From positions 1-64,000 of the IMG/VR virus record IMGVR_UViG_3300027736_001324: 64,000 nucleotides of DNA; one strand, given 5' to 3'. The notes beneath the pieces are model-generated. The model was not told the origin of the DNA and searched no databases. It was given only the letters and a program-made list of their open reading frames with translations. Shown in pieces: positions 29,209 to 36,627 of the stretch. Numbering within the stretch: the stretch's first letter is position 1; every line of letters begins with the position of its first letter. The DNA comes from a virus. A program made the translations under genes and the position numbers.

Positions 29209-32200
29209 TTAAACCTGAGAATACTTTAATATTTTGTCGGAGATATTGTTACCATCTCTAATAGCAGATATCATCGAATCAAATTTATCTTCCATGAGAT
29301 CGTGTATTCCTGCTAATATTTCAGCAGACTGGTCTACTTTGGAACTTGATATGTTATCATTTGCCATTACAGTAGACAATGGTTCTTTCTTTGGAGGGTT
29401 AGTTTCTTGTTCTGATTTTTCTACTCTAATCTTTTCACCTGGGTTCAATGGAACTGCTGCTTCTCTTAAGCCAGCTTCAGCTAGATTTACATGTACCCCG
29501 CCCGGTCTTGGCTCAAATACGCCGCCGTCAAATGCATTTAGTTGACCATGAAAATGTCCACCTGTTCGGAATGCGCCCGAAGTATCATTGTATTCATCTT
29601 TAACTAAATCTAGTCCCAATGCTTTTAGTTGTGATTTTATTTTCTCACCTTCTTCTTTTGAAGGGGTTTTATTTAGAGAAAAGTCAAATGCTTTTCCTTT
29701 AGTATGCTGCGATTTTGGAGTATTTTCAGTATGATAAACATCATTAAATCCAGTGAATTGTGAAAACCCTGGAATAGTTTCCTGAACCTTTTTTGCTATA
29801 TCAATAAGTTTAGGATCAATATCTCCGTTATTTTTCTGAAGGTCACGGCCCGGGCTAAAAATCAGTCCTATCTTCTTAAGCATATCCGTACCTGCTTTAA
29901 TCATCCCTCCCGAAGTAGATGCTTGTGGTACAGGGGCTGAACCTGATGCTCCACTGCCCGCAGCAGTGGCCGGTGCGCCGGCCGGCGCAGTTGTTGATCC
30001 ATCGCCGCCGGGCGCCGGTGCAATTGCCGAAAGTATTTGAGACAGTACGTTAGGTAACATATCTGTTACCTTATTCATACTAATAATTAGTTTGTCTGAT
30101 GTTTTAGTTTGTTTCTCTAATAATTTATTATTGTCTTTAGATAAATCGTTGTTTATTTTTCCTAATTCAACCGTCTTAGCTGATACATCAATTGATCCAG
30201 AAAAGTTAGAATTAAGTTTCAATATCTGAGCATACCGTTGATCATTATCACCCTTGGCACCAGTACCACCTATCATGCCACTAAGTACATCCAATGGCAT
30301 AATTGCTTCTGGCTTGCCTTTTTCACCTACTGTAACTGTCGTACCTTTTTCAGTACCCGGAACAAGGCCTCCCTTTTCTTTCTTAGGTGGTATATCTGCT
30401 GCAGGTGTTGCCTCAGTGGGGGTTGCTTTTGCCCAGATTCTCTCCCTATTTGCAGCAGCAGAACGTCCTTGGGGAGAATTATCATAAAGCGGTGCTGTAA
30501 CAGGTACTGTCTGGTTTGTCCGCAATGCCTGGGCTTGTGCAGTTGTTGTAACCGGTGCTGCAACAGGTGCTGCAACAGGTGCTGCAACAGGTGGTTTGGC
30601 AGTTGTTGTAACCGGTGCTGCTGCAGGTGCTTCCTCTGCGGAGTCGTCAATTGCGTCATTTGCATTTATAGTTTTTACTGGGTTTTTTCCTCTACCTACA
30701 TATGCATTCATTGTACCTTCTTGAGTGCTTGATCCCGATTGTGTGGCTATTTTTAATTTGTTAGATTTAGCTAATTTTAATTGTTCCTCTACTTTTGCAT
30801 AATCTGCATTTTCTTTTTTAAGTACTGCTTCTTTTTCAGCCGTTTGTTTATCTACTAATGCCCTTTCAGCTTCAATTCTGTCTTTAGTAAGTTTGGTTTG
30901 TTTTTCTTGAAGTGCTGCTAATTCTTTAGATACATCGGTACCGTTTGCTCTTTTCTTTTCTATTTGTTTGGCTTCTTCACCCAAAGCAACTTGTTTTGCC
31001 AAGAAAAGTTGATTTTGCTGGACACGTTGAGCCTCAAACTTTTCTTTAAAGTCCTCGGTTGATCTTCCCATCTTATCTTCGAGTGCAGCTTTATCTTCTG
31101 TCAACTCTTTTTGTTTTACTAATAATGCTTTTTCTTTTTCTAATGTTTTTACACGATCACCCCACAATGCCAATTCTTCACGATTTGCAGAAGTGTTTTC
31201 TCCTTTTTTTATTTTTTCTTCAACTGCTGCTTTTCTTGCGTTAGCACTATCTATTTGTTCTTGTTTTTTGTCTATGTTTATTCCTATGTTTTCAGCCTCA
31301 CCTCTAGTACCTTTAAATGCAGCATTATACATTTGTTTAGCGGCTGTCAACATTGAAGATGCAGCTTTACCAAACATACCGCCGGCTTCTTTCATCTGAT
31401 TAGCTGCGCCTAATTGACCATTTAATAATTGAGTTTGTTTAGCTATTGCTTCATCCTGTGTCTTTCTCCCTGTTTCTACATCACTGGTGGTTCTTGGATC
31501 TTTAGCAACTCGTGATAGCATTTGATCCATTGCCTTCTCATCAAATGGTTTACCTTTATTTTTAGGATCTTTTTCCCATTCTAGCCTAAGTTTGTTTGCA
31601 TTATCAAAGGTATTAATACCATCTAATAATTTTGGAATGTCAAGGTCTGCAAGTCCACTAATAGCATCTGATTTTATTCTTGCTAGTGGTGCTAATTCTT
31701 TAAAACCAGCTCTTAATTCGTTACTCAATGTCCCCAATCTAGTCTGAGCAGTACCTTCTCCCTTTCTATATTGTTCTATCGTTCCACCGATCATTCTTAT
31801 AGCCTTAGCAGAAGAAGAATCAACTATTTGTCCGTTATTAGCCGCCGCTTTAGCTGTACCGGTTGCTAATTCTTTTTGACCAATAAGTTCTAACTTAGAC
31901 ACTAGATCCATCTGGCGTTGTAATGATAATACTCTTAACTCAGCTTCTTTATCTCCTCCCTTTGCTTTTTCTTGTTCATCAAATATAGCTGCACGTAATT
32001 CAGATTGAGCCATTGCAAGGTCACGGGCATTTTCTTGTTCTTTTCGTGAGGCTCCGGTCAATGCTGCTGTTTTGTCTAACTCACTAATATAATTTTGAGT
32101 ACCTTTAATTAAATCTTGTTTTGATTTACCTTCAAGTAATCCAAATCTAGCCTGCATTGCCATGTATTTTTGAGCATGTTCCATTTGAGCATTTTGGCTA

Positions 32201-33597
32201 ATCCCCATCTTCTCAAATGTTCTACTCATTTTGCTGTTTATTAAGCCACCTGTAACTTCAATAAAACTCTTAGCGCCGGCCATCGTAGTAGAGCCAAACA
32301 TTGCTATTTCTCGGGTGTTGCTTGATAATATTTTATTAAGTTTTTCAAACTCTTTAATAGTCAACCCTACCGATTTAAGATCATCTATTAAACCGGTAAC
32401 ACCTCTTGCCCCGGTAACTGATGCTTCACCTAATTGCAAGAAATTTTTAAATGCTTCATCTTCAAGTGCAGCACGGTCTTTGTTTAGTTTAGCATCTCGT
32501 CTTATAATTTCCGCTTCAGCTTGAGAAGCATATCCAAGAATAGCCAACAACCCACCTATTGCTACTGCCAACAATCCAATTGGGCCAGTTGCTAGTGTTA
32601 CTTGAACACCTACTGCCATCATAGTGGCACCAAAATCAACCATACCACCACCTGTTTTTTCTAATGATGATGCATATGCCTCTGCTTGTGCAGAAACCAT
32701 GGCAGCTGCCACGCTTTGACCTCTTACTCCATCTAATAACGCATCTTCATATGCTATTAGACCTTTATAAGTTCCTACTATTCCGGCTTTTAAAAAGTCA
32801 AACGCAGCCGTTAAAACAAAGCTACCGGCGGCTATGGCTCCTTTTTTACCAAACATATCTTTGAATTCTTCCAAAGCTTTTTCAGCTTTTTCTCTGGCTT
32901 CATTTTCTGCTTTTATTTTTCTTAATGAGGCTTCTTGTTCTTTGTTTAATTTGATAGTCGTGTCTATTATTTTATTATTACTATCAACATAACGACCCAT
33001 TGAAGCTAACTGTTGCTTATATAATTTTTCTTGGTCCATTGCAAGTTTAGCATTTTTTGCATCTGTCCCATATTTTTTTTGTAGATCAGGACTTTCAGCA
33101 AGACCCTTTTGCAAATCTTCTATTAATTTTTTTTCAATTGATTCACGTTCATTAGCTAATTGATGTAATTTACCCTGACTATCTTTTACTAATCCTAAAC
33201 TTTCAAGTTCATACTTGGCGCGCCGCTCAAAAGTTTCTTTTTGAGCCTCATTAATTTTGTTAAGTTCGGCATCATATGCATTGTCTTTTTGAATTTGTCG
33301 TTGAGTTAATTGGTTGGCTTCAGCATCTAGTTCTTTTTGACGTTCTATTTGCTTGTCTTTATCACTTAATGAATTCCATATAGCCTTTGCTTCGTCGTCA
33401 CGGGCATCCTTTAAAGCCTGCGCAGCTTGTTCACGTTCTTTTTGTTCACGTCGGCGGAGAAATTTTTCTTCCTCAGTTAGGACTTCTGCTTCTGCAATTG
33501 CTTCTCTAGTGCTATCATTTCTGGAACCCAGACCTTCAGCCAACAATTGAAGTTGTTCAAGAATTGATCTAGATAGATTGTCATTTTCTATTGGCAT
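29209..33597 (-). CDS. Tape measure protein with C-terminal M15-type peptidase domain
   Basis: 1462 residues from ATG 33597 (MPIENDNLSRSILEQL). The in-frame start at 33732 would add 45 residues lying across the promoter region and is rejected. Residues about 20-250 and 800-1010 are long charged coiled coils. Residues about 250-360 are hydrophobic with membrane-like segments (for example ATGPIGLLAVAIGGLLAILG). VTVGEKGKPEAIMPL near residue 1120 is a typical tape measure motif. The C-terminal part has SQHTKGKAFDF and TGGHFHG (about residues 1293-1348), the metal-ligand pattern of M15 D-Ala/L-Ala peptidases, which cut peptidoglycan. Tape measure proteins set tail length and enter the cell with the DNA. 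Proline/alanine repeats (PVAAPVAAPVAAPV) lie near residue 1040. T4 gp29 is far shorter and lacks a peptidase domain. Confidence 0.8.
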   Translation of the reverse strand: MPIENDNLSRSILEQLQLLAEGLGSRNDSTREAIAEAEVLTEEEKFLRRREQKEREQAAQALKDARDDEAKAIWNSLSDKDKQIERQKELDAEANQLTQRQIQKDNAYDAELNKINEAQKETFERRAKYELESLGLVKDSQGKLHQLANERESIEKKLIEDLQKGLAESPDLQKKYGTDAKNAKLAMDQEKLYKQQLASMGRYVDSNNKIIDTTIKLNKEQEASLRKIKAENEAREKAEKALEEFKDMFGKKGAIAAGSFVLTAAFDFLKAGIVGTYKGLIAYEDALLDGVRGQSVAAAMVSAQAEAYASSLEKTGGGMVDFGATMMAVGVQVTLATGPIGLLAVAIGGLLAILGYASQAEAEIIRRDAKLNKDRAALEDEAFKNFLQLGEASVTGARGVTGLIDDLKSVGLTIKEFEKLNKILSSNTREIAMFGSTTMAGAKSFIEVTGGLINSKMSRTFEKMGISQNAQMEHAQKYMAMQARFGLLEGKSKQDLIKGTQNYISELDKTAALTGASRKEQENARDLAMAQSELRAAIFDEQEKAKGGDKEAELRVLSLQRQMDLVSKLELIGQKELATGTAKAAANNGQIVDSSSAKAIRMIGGTIEQYRKGEGTAQTRLGTLSNELRAGFKELAPLARIKSDAISGLADLDIPKLLDGINTFDNANKLRLEWEKDPKNKGKPFDEKAMDQMLSRVAKDPRTTSDVETGRKTQDEAIAKQTQLLNGQLGAANQMKEAGGMFGKAASSMLTAAKQMYNAAFKGTRGEAENIGINIDKKQEQIDSANARKAAVEEKIKKGENTSANREELALWGDRVKTLEKEKALLVKQKELTEDKAALEDKMGRSTEDFKEKFEAQRVQQNQLFLAKQVALGEEAKQIEKKRANGTDVSKELAALQEKQTKLTKDRIEAERALVDKQTAEKEAVLKKENADYAKVEEQLKLAKSNKLKIATQSGSSTQEGTMNAYVGRGKNPVKTINANDAIDDSAEEAPAAAPVTTTAKPPVAAPVAAPVAAPVTTTAQAQALRTNQTVPVTAPLYDNSPQGRSAAANRERIWAKATPTEATPAADIPPKKEKGGLVPGTEKGTTVTVGEKGKPEAIMPLDVLSGMIGGTGAKGDNDQRYAQILKLNSNFSGSIDVSAKTVELGKINNDLSKDNNKLLEKQTKTSDKLIISMNKVTDMLPNVLSQILSAIAPAPGGDGSTTAPAGAPATAAGSGASGSAPVPQASTSGGMIKAGTDMLKKIGLIFSPGRDLQKNNGDIDPKLIDIAKKVQETIPGFSQFTGFNDVYHTENTPKSQHTKGKAFDFSLNKTPSKEEGEKIKSQLKALGLDLVKDEYNDTSGAFRTGGHFHGQLNAFDGGVFEPRPGGVHVNLAEAGLREAAVPLNPGEKIRVEKSEQETNPPKKEPLSTVMANDNISSSKVDQSAEILAGIHDLMEDKFDSMISAIRDGNNISDKILKYSQV

Positions 33598-33622
33598 ATT
33601 AATTTTACCCGTGTTTTTAACT

Positions 33623-33648
33623 AATAAATAGTTATATATGTATTTATT
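33623..33648. promoter_or_regulatory. Face-to-face pair of late-type boxes
   Basis: AATAAATA occurs on the plus strand at 33623-33630 and on the minus strand at 33641-33648, forming an 8-base palindrome with a 10-base centre. The plus box points to gp26 (ATG 33681) and the minus box to the tape measure gene (ATG 33597). The two transcripts would cross each other over a few bases. Confidence 0.5.
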
Positions 33649-33680
33649 GTTTGTAAAAATACATTTTTGGAGAAATATCA

Positions 33681-34502
33681 ATGACAAACCCACTAAGACA
33701 ATACTTTCGTAGACCTGCACTTTATCTAACATTACCTAGTAGAGGTAAATTTTACCCTGAAGGAGCATTAGAAATGCCGGAAAACGGAGAACTTGCGGTA
33801 TATCCTATGACTGCAATTGATGAGATTACTAGTAAAACCCCCGATGCATTGTTTAACGGTAACGCAGTACCTGAAATTATCAAAAGTTGTGTCCCGGGAA
33901 TAAAAGACCCGTGGGCAGTTCCCAGTGTAGATATGGATGCTATTTTGGTTGCTATTCGTGCTGCTACTAGCGGTAATGATTTGGAAATCAGTAGCACTTG
34001 TCCTAAATGTGAAGAAGAAAGTAAGTATAATATCAACTTGGGATTTTTACTAGGTAGTATTAAAGCCAGCGACTATAATGAAGTGTTTCACATGGGGGAA
34101 TTAACGCTTAAATTTAAACCATTAAATTACACTCAGGTCAATGAAGGCAATATGGGGCAATTTCTTATACAACGTGAAATAAACGGATTAGAAGGAATGA
34201 CAGATGATACTGAAAGAAGCAAAGTATCCGGTGAAATTATGAAAAAATTGACCCAGATGAATATGGAATTAATCGGTTCAGTAATCGAATCTATAACAAT
34301 CCCAACTGAAGTGGTAACTAATAGAGAATTTATTAGTGAGTTCCTATCAGGATGTGACAGGGCTACTTATGAAAAAATTCGTCAACATGTATTAAGACTA
34401 AGAGATAGTTCAAATATTAAACCACAACATATCAAATGTGTAAGTTGCTCACATGAATATGATCAAGCACTAGTGTTAAACGTTTCTGATTTTTTCGAGT
34501 AA
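33681..34502 (+). CDS. 26: Baseplate hub assembly protein, T4 gp26-like
   Basis: 273 residues. Characteristic features are the N-terminal LTLPSRGKFYPEG, a YPMTAIDEI strand, and the C-terminal IPTEVVTNREFISEFLSG plus CDRATYEKIRQHV helices, which fit the T4 baseplate protein gp26 family. Two CxxC pairs (C107/C110 in STCPKC and C253/C256 in KCVSC) look like a zinc-binding ribbon. In T4, gp26 is needed for hub assembly but is not clearly a structural part of the finished hub. TTGGAGAAAT lies 8 bases before the ATG. The last codons include T-TTT-TTC (34490-34496) just before the TAA, the site of a probable -1 frameshift into the next ORF. The gene is on the opposite strand from its neighbours on both sides. 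Confidence 0.85.
   Translation: MTNPLRQYFRRPALYLTLPSRGKFYPEGALEMPENGELAVYPMTAIDEITSKTPDALFNGNAVPEIIKSCVPGIKDPWAVPSVDMDAILVAIRAATSGNDLEISSTCPKCEEESKYNINLGFLLGSIKASDYNEVFHMGELTLKFKPLNYTQVNEGNMGQFLIQREINGLEGMTDDTERSKVSGEIMKKLTQMNMELIGSVIESITIPTEVVTNREFISEFLSGCDRATYEKIRQHVLRLRDSSNIKPQHIKCVSCSHEYDQALVLNVSDFFE
34490..34496 (+). promoter_or_regulatory. Candidate -1 ribosomal slippery site
   Basis: The sequence T-TTT-TTC is in the correct phase with the gp26 frame. The -1 frame has a TGA at 34487-34489 and the gp26 frame stops at 34500-34502, so any shift between the two frames has to occur in this window, which is almost exactly the heptamer. Confidence 0.6.
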
Positions 34503-34726
34503 GGCTTCTGTCGCTTATCCCCGAGAAGATACAGAAGCTGCTAGACAGCATGGATGAAGAAACAACAACAATTAAGAAAAATGCATTAAAGTTTTCTTGG
34601 TATATGCGGGGCGGAGTATCCTATGAGGATGTACTTAATATGTCTGAATCGGAAAGAGAAGCTATAAGTCAAATCATAGATGAGAACTTGGAAACTACTA
34701 AGAAAACTCAGATGCCATTCTTCTAA
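34496..34726 (+). CDS. gp51-like small ORF, probably expressed as a -1 frameshift extension of gp26
   Basis: The -1 frame after the slippery site reads on for 76 codons. It contains a helix (SLIPEKIQKLLDSMDEE), then ALKFSWYMRGGVSYEDVL and a C-terminal ETTKKTQMPFF, which I recognise as a small conserved protein following gp26 in T4-like phages and tentatively liken to the gp51 hub catalyst. An internal ATG at 34550 would give 58 residues, but it lacks a good ribosome site and would discard the conserved-looking helix upstream, for which no start codon exists in this frame. A frameshifted product would be about 348 residues. Identity as gp51 is uncertain; that it is coding is likely. Confidence 0.65.
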   Translation, partial: RVRLLSLIPEKIQKLLDSMDEETTTIKKNALKFSWYMRGGVSYEDVLNMSESEREAISQIIDENLETTKKTQMPFF

Positions 34727-35224
34727 TCCGTAATTATTCATTTATCAACTTTGGGATGTTTCATTAAGAGATGAACTTCGTTCATCTAAGAACTCACTTC
34801 GTTCGTTCTTATTTCTTTCAGTATACGGAATCGTTTAAGACTTTAATTGTATCGGATATATATTGCCGATTAGAAGCCATGGTAGTGCAAATTTGCACCA
34901 CCAATGGGAAAGGTATGTTTGCCATGACCGTCGTCCAGTGTTATCTATCCCCCAATTAATCGCCTATTTCTGACACTAACTGCTACCGGTTGCTCTGTAA
35001 AGTATTATGGGACTGTAGTGAAGCTAACAACTTTAGTTGTTTCTTCCGCAACGCACATTCTATGAAATCAAGATAAAGTATTCATAGACTTGTTGAAGGT
35101 TCGCTTTGCCGATTGCCTTCTCGGTATACCCATAGTTATTGCTAACTATGCTTACTCCAGATCCGTCAGCACAGCACTACCTGTACAAACTCAAGGAGGA
35201 CTCACAAACTGAGCCAACGAATTT
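34727..35224. ncRNA. Candidate large structured RNA (strand uncertain)
   Basis: About 500 bases without a convincing ORF, visibly richer in G and C than its surroundings and dense in inverted repeats: 34769-34776 with 34780-34787 (8 pairs); 34788-34793 with 34805-34810 (6 pairs); 34877-34907, a long hairpin with one mismatch and one bulge; 35026-35031 with 35036-35041 (6 pairs); 35060-35066 with 35081-35087 (7 pairs); 35131-35138 with 35143-35150 (8 pairs). Candidates are one of the large phage-associated ornate RNAs (for example the GOLLD or ROOL classes), or a group I intron relic linked with the nearby homing endonuclease. I cannot recognise a diagnostic core of any class. Confidence 0.5.
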
Positions 35225-35785
35225 TTATGTATTAATGGTTAAAAGGGAATCTTTGTTTTCTGTTGACTTGGTGTCTATTGTACTAGAATATGTTTTTAAT
35301 AAGTCTGTATTATGTAGGAAGAAACTATCAAATTCAAAAATCATCCAGTCTCCGTGTTTTTGAGATGTATAGTATGTGAAGTTATCCGCAACCCATGTTA
35401 GTTTGCTTTGTACACAAACATAGCGACCTTTACGGGTAATTTTAATAAATAAAATATTAATGTCATTTGTGTCCTCTACTGCTAGTAATTGTCCTAGCCA
35501 AGTATCTAATTGCTTACATTCCCCAGTAAGTAATAGATGAAACGGGAAGTCAGCATAATTTTTACACTCAGCATTGAAATGCGCCCAAGTGTCAGGTGGA
35601 GTTATATCACCCTTAAAAGATTTGGCTTGATTCCCGTCTAAAAAGTTCTTTCGATGTGAATTAGCGCCCCCAATATAAGCCCCTGAGTTTGGAACACGAA
35701 CAAATGGCTCCCCGTAAGTATCGCTGAGAAATTTTGCAATTTCTCTCTCATAAGAACTACCTTTTGTTTTACTTTTTGAAGTCAT
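35225..35785 (-). CDS. PD-(D/E)XK-type nuclease
   Basis: 186 residues. The N-terminus GSSYEREIAKFLSDTYG resembles the first helix of Holliday-junction resolvase and restriction-type folds. The catalytic pattern is Glu13, Asp60 in FKGDITPPD, then E73-x-K75 in NAECKNY. RVPNSGAY between the helix and the Asp is also a common feature of such enzymes. Its closeness to gp46, gp47 and the GIY-YIG gene suggests a role in DNA recombination or repair, or branch resolution (inference). The last ~30 residues are polar and low in conservation signals. The gene ends at the border of the candidate structured RNA. Distinction between resolvase, restriction-like and homing-type nuclease cannot be made from sequence alone. 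Confidence 0.7.
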   Translation of the reverse strand: MTSKSKTKGSSYEREIAKFLSDTYGEPFVRVPNSGAYIGGANSHRKNFLDGNQAKSFKGDITPPDTWAHFNAECKNYADFPFHLLLTGECKQLDTWLGQLLAVEDTNDINILFIKITRKGRYVCVQSKLTWVADNFTYYTSQKHGDWMIFEFDSFFLHNTDLLKTYSSTIDTKSTENKDSLLTINT

Positions 35786-35805
35786 GCTATTACTTATTAG
35801 ATTAT

Positions 35806-36549
35806 TCAGGCACTGATAAATTTACACTTGTCACCGTGAAACATTGTATAATGATTTTTTGCTATTGTCCGATTACAATGTTCACATACTTTTTGATTTT
35901 TTAGTTTCTTCATAGGATTATTTTCACCTGAGTTTTTTAATCTTGTCATTGCTTTATTGTAATCAGACGCAGGAATTCCATACATTGGATTTTTATCACC
36001 CCTCATTCGGTCAGACAATTTTGAATTTCCAGTGAGAGATTTGCTAATATTTTCATTATGAGAAGCTGGTCTATTTTTTGCATATTTTTGCACACCTATA
36101 CTCTGATTCTGTTTTCTAATATCATCATGCTTTTTCCCATAATGGGGAGACTTCTCTCTAACTTTACCATACATGGGATTTTTATTACCTGTTCTAGCTT
36201 TACTTTTACGTTGTCTAGTAATTGAATTTTCTTTAACACCGTACCGATTGTATAATCCGTCTCCGTTGTGTTGGTTAAAACTCATTGCATCATCTTTGGC
36301 ATTGAGTGATTTAAGAAGTACACGCTCTAACTCGGCAACATATCCTGCCTCGCCTATGTGTAATATTTCAAAAGTCCACTCATTTCTGTTTTTCAATATC
36401 ATTGGTTTGACTTCTTTACTGGAACATATATATTCTTCATGGCGTGATGGATTCCAACCGTTGCGTATTTTAGATCCAATATACCACCGTCCGGATGGAA
36501 TATGAATCCACTTATAGATATAAGGTATAGTTTTGTTATAAATAGTCAT
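35806..36549 (-). CDS. GIY-YIG homing endonuclease with NUMOD repeats
   Basis: 247 residues. The GIY-YIG nuclease domain is N-terminal: PYIYKWIHIPSGRWYIGSKI (residues 9-28) holds the degenerate first Tyr strand and the YIG motif, with a probable catalytic Glu in VAELERV and NQHNGDG downstream. NUMOD3-like DNA-binding motifs (NPMYGKVREKSPHYGKKH, NPMYGIPASDYNKAM, NPMKKLKN) fill the middle. The C-terminus is C222-x2-C225-x12-H238-x3-C242, the same spacing and similar sequence as in the HNH enzyme at 22370. It is a free-standing mobile gene. A GATAAATA box and a leader hairpin (36579-36616) lie upstream, and AAGGAGC lies 9 bases before the ATG. Confidence 0.88.
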   Translation of the reverse strand: MTIYNKTIPYIYKWIHIPSGRWYIGSKIRNGWNPSRHEEYICSSKEVKPMILKNRNEWTFEILHIGEAGYVAELERVLLKSLNAKDDAMSFNQHNGDGLYNRYGVKENSITRQRKSKARTGNKNPMYGKVREKSPHYGKKHDDIRKQNQSIGVQKYAKNRPASHNENISKSLTGNSKLSDRMRGDKNPMYGIPASDYNKAMTRLKNSGENNPMKKLKNQKVCEHCNRTIAKNHYTMFHGDKCKFISA

Positions 36550-36578
36550 GCTGGTGCTCCTTGTAAATGAATAGCATT

Positions 36579-36626
36579 AGAGTAGTCGGAGAGGTTAGAG
36601 ACTCGTGGACTACACTTTTATTTATC
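36579..36626 (-). promoter_or_regulatory. Late-type box and leader hairpin of the GIY-YIG gene
   Basis: GATAAATA (36619-36626) is followed by an inverted repeat whose 9-base arms (36579-36587 and 36608-36616) pair with one mismatch. The hairpin lies in the leader about 30 bases before ATG 36549. Expression of homing endonucleases in T4 is also restrained by leader structure. Confidence 0.4.
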
Positions 36627-36627
36627 A

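Noticed and set aside
30238-30732. Cysteine-rich plus-strand ORF of 164 codons
   Set aside because: Mirror image of the Pro/Ala repeat linker in the tape measure gene; the CCNRCC pattern arises from that repeat.
33597-33732. Upstream start (33732) for the tape measure gene
   Set aside because: The added 45 codons overlap the gp26 start and the promoter pair. The internal ATG at 33597 gives a typical polar helical N-terminus.
34771-35363. Two small plus-strand ORFs in and next to the structured region
   Set aside because: No family resemblance or convincing ribosome site; one overlaps the nuclease gene in antisense and both cross strong hairpins.
36550-36627. tRNA gene
   Set aside because: The inverted repeat and GGTTAGAGACTC looked tRNA-like, but no cloverleaf with T-loop and acceptor stem can be drawn. 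No tRNA was recognised elsewhere in the window.
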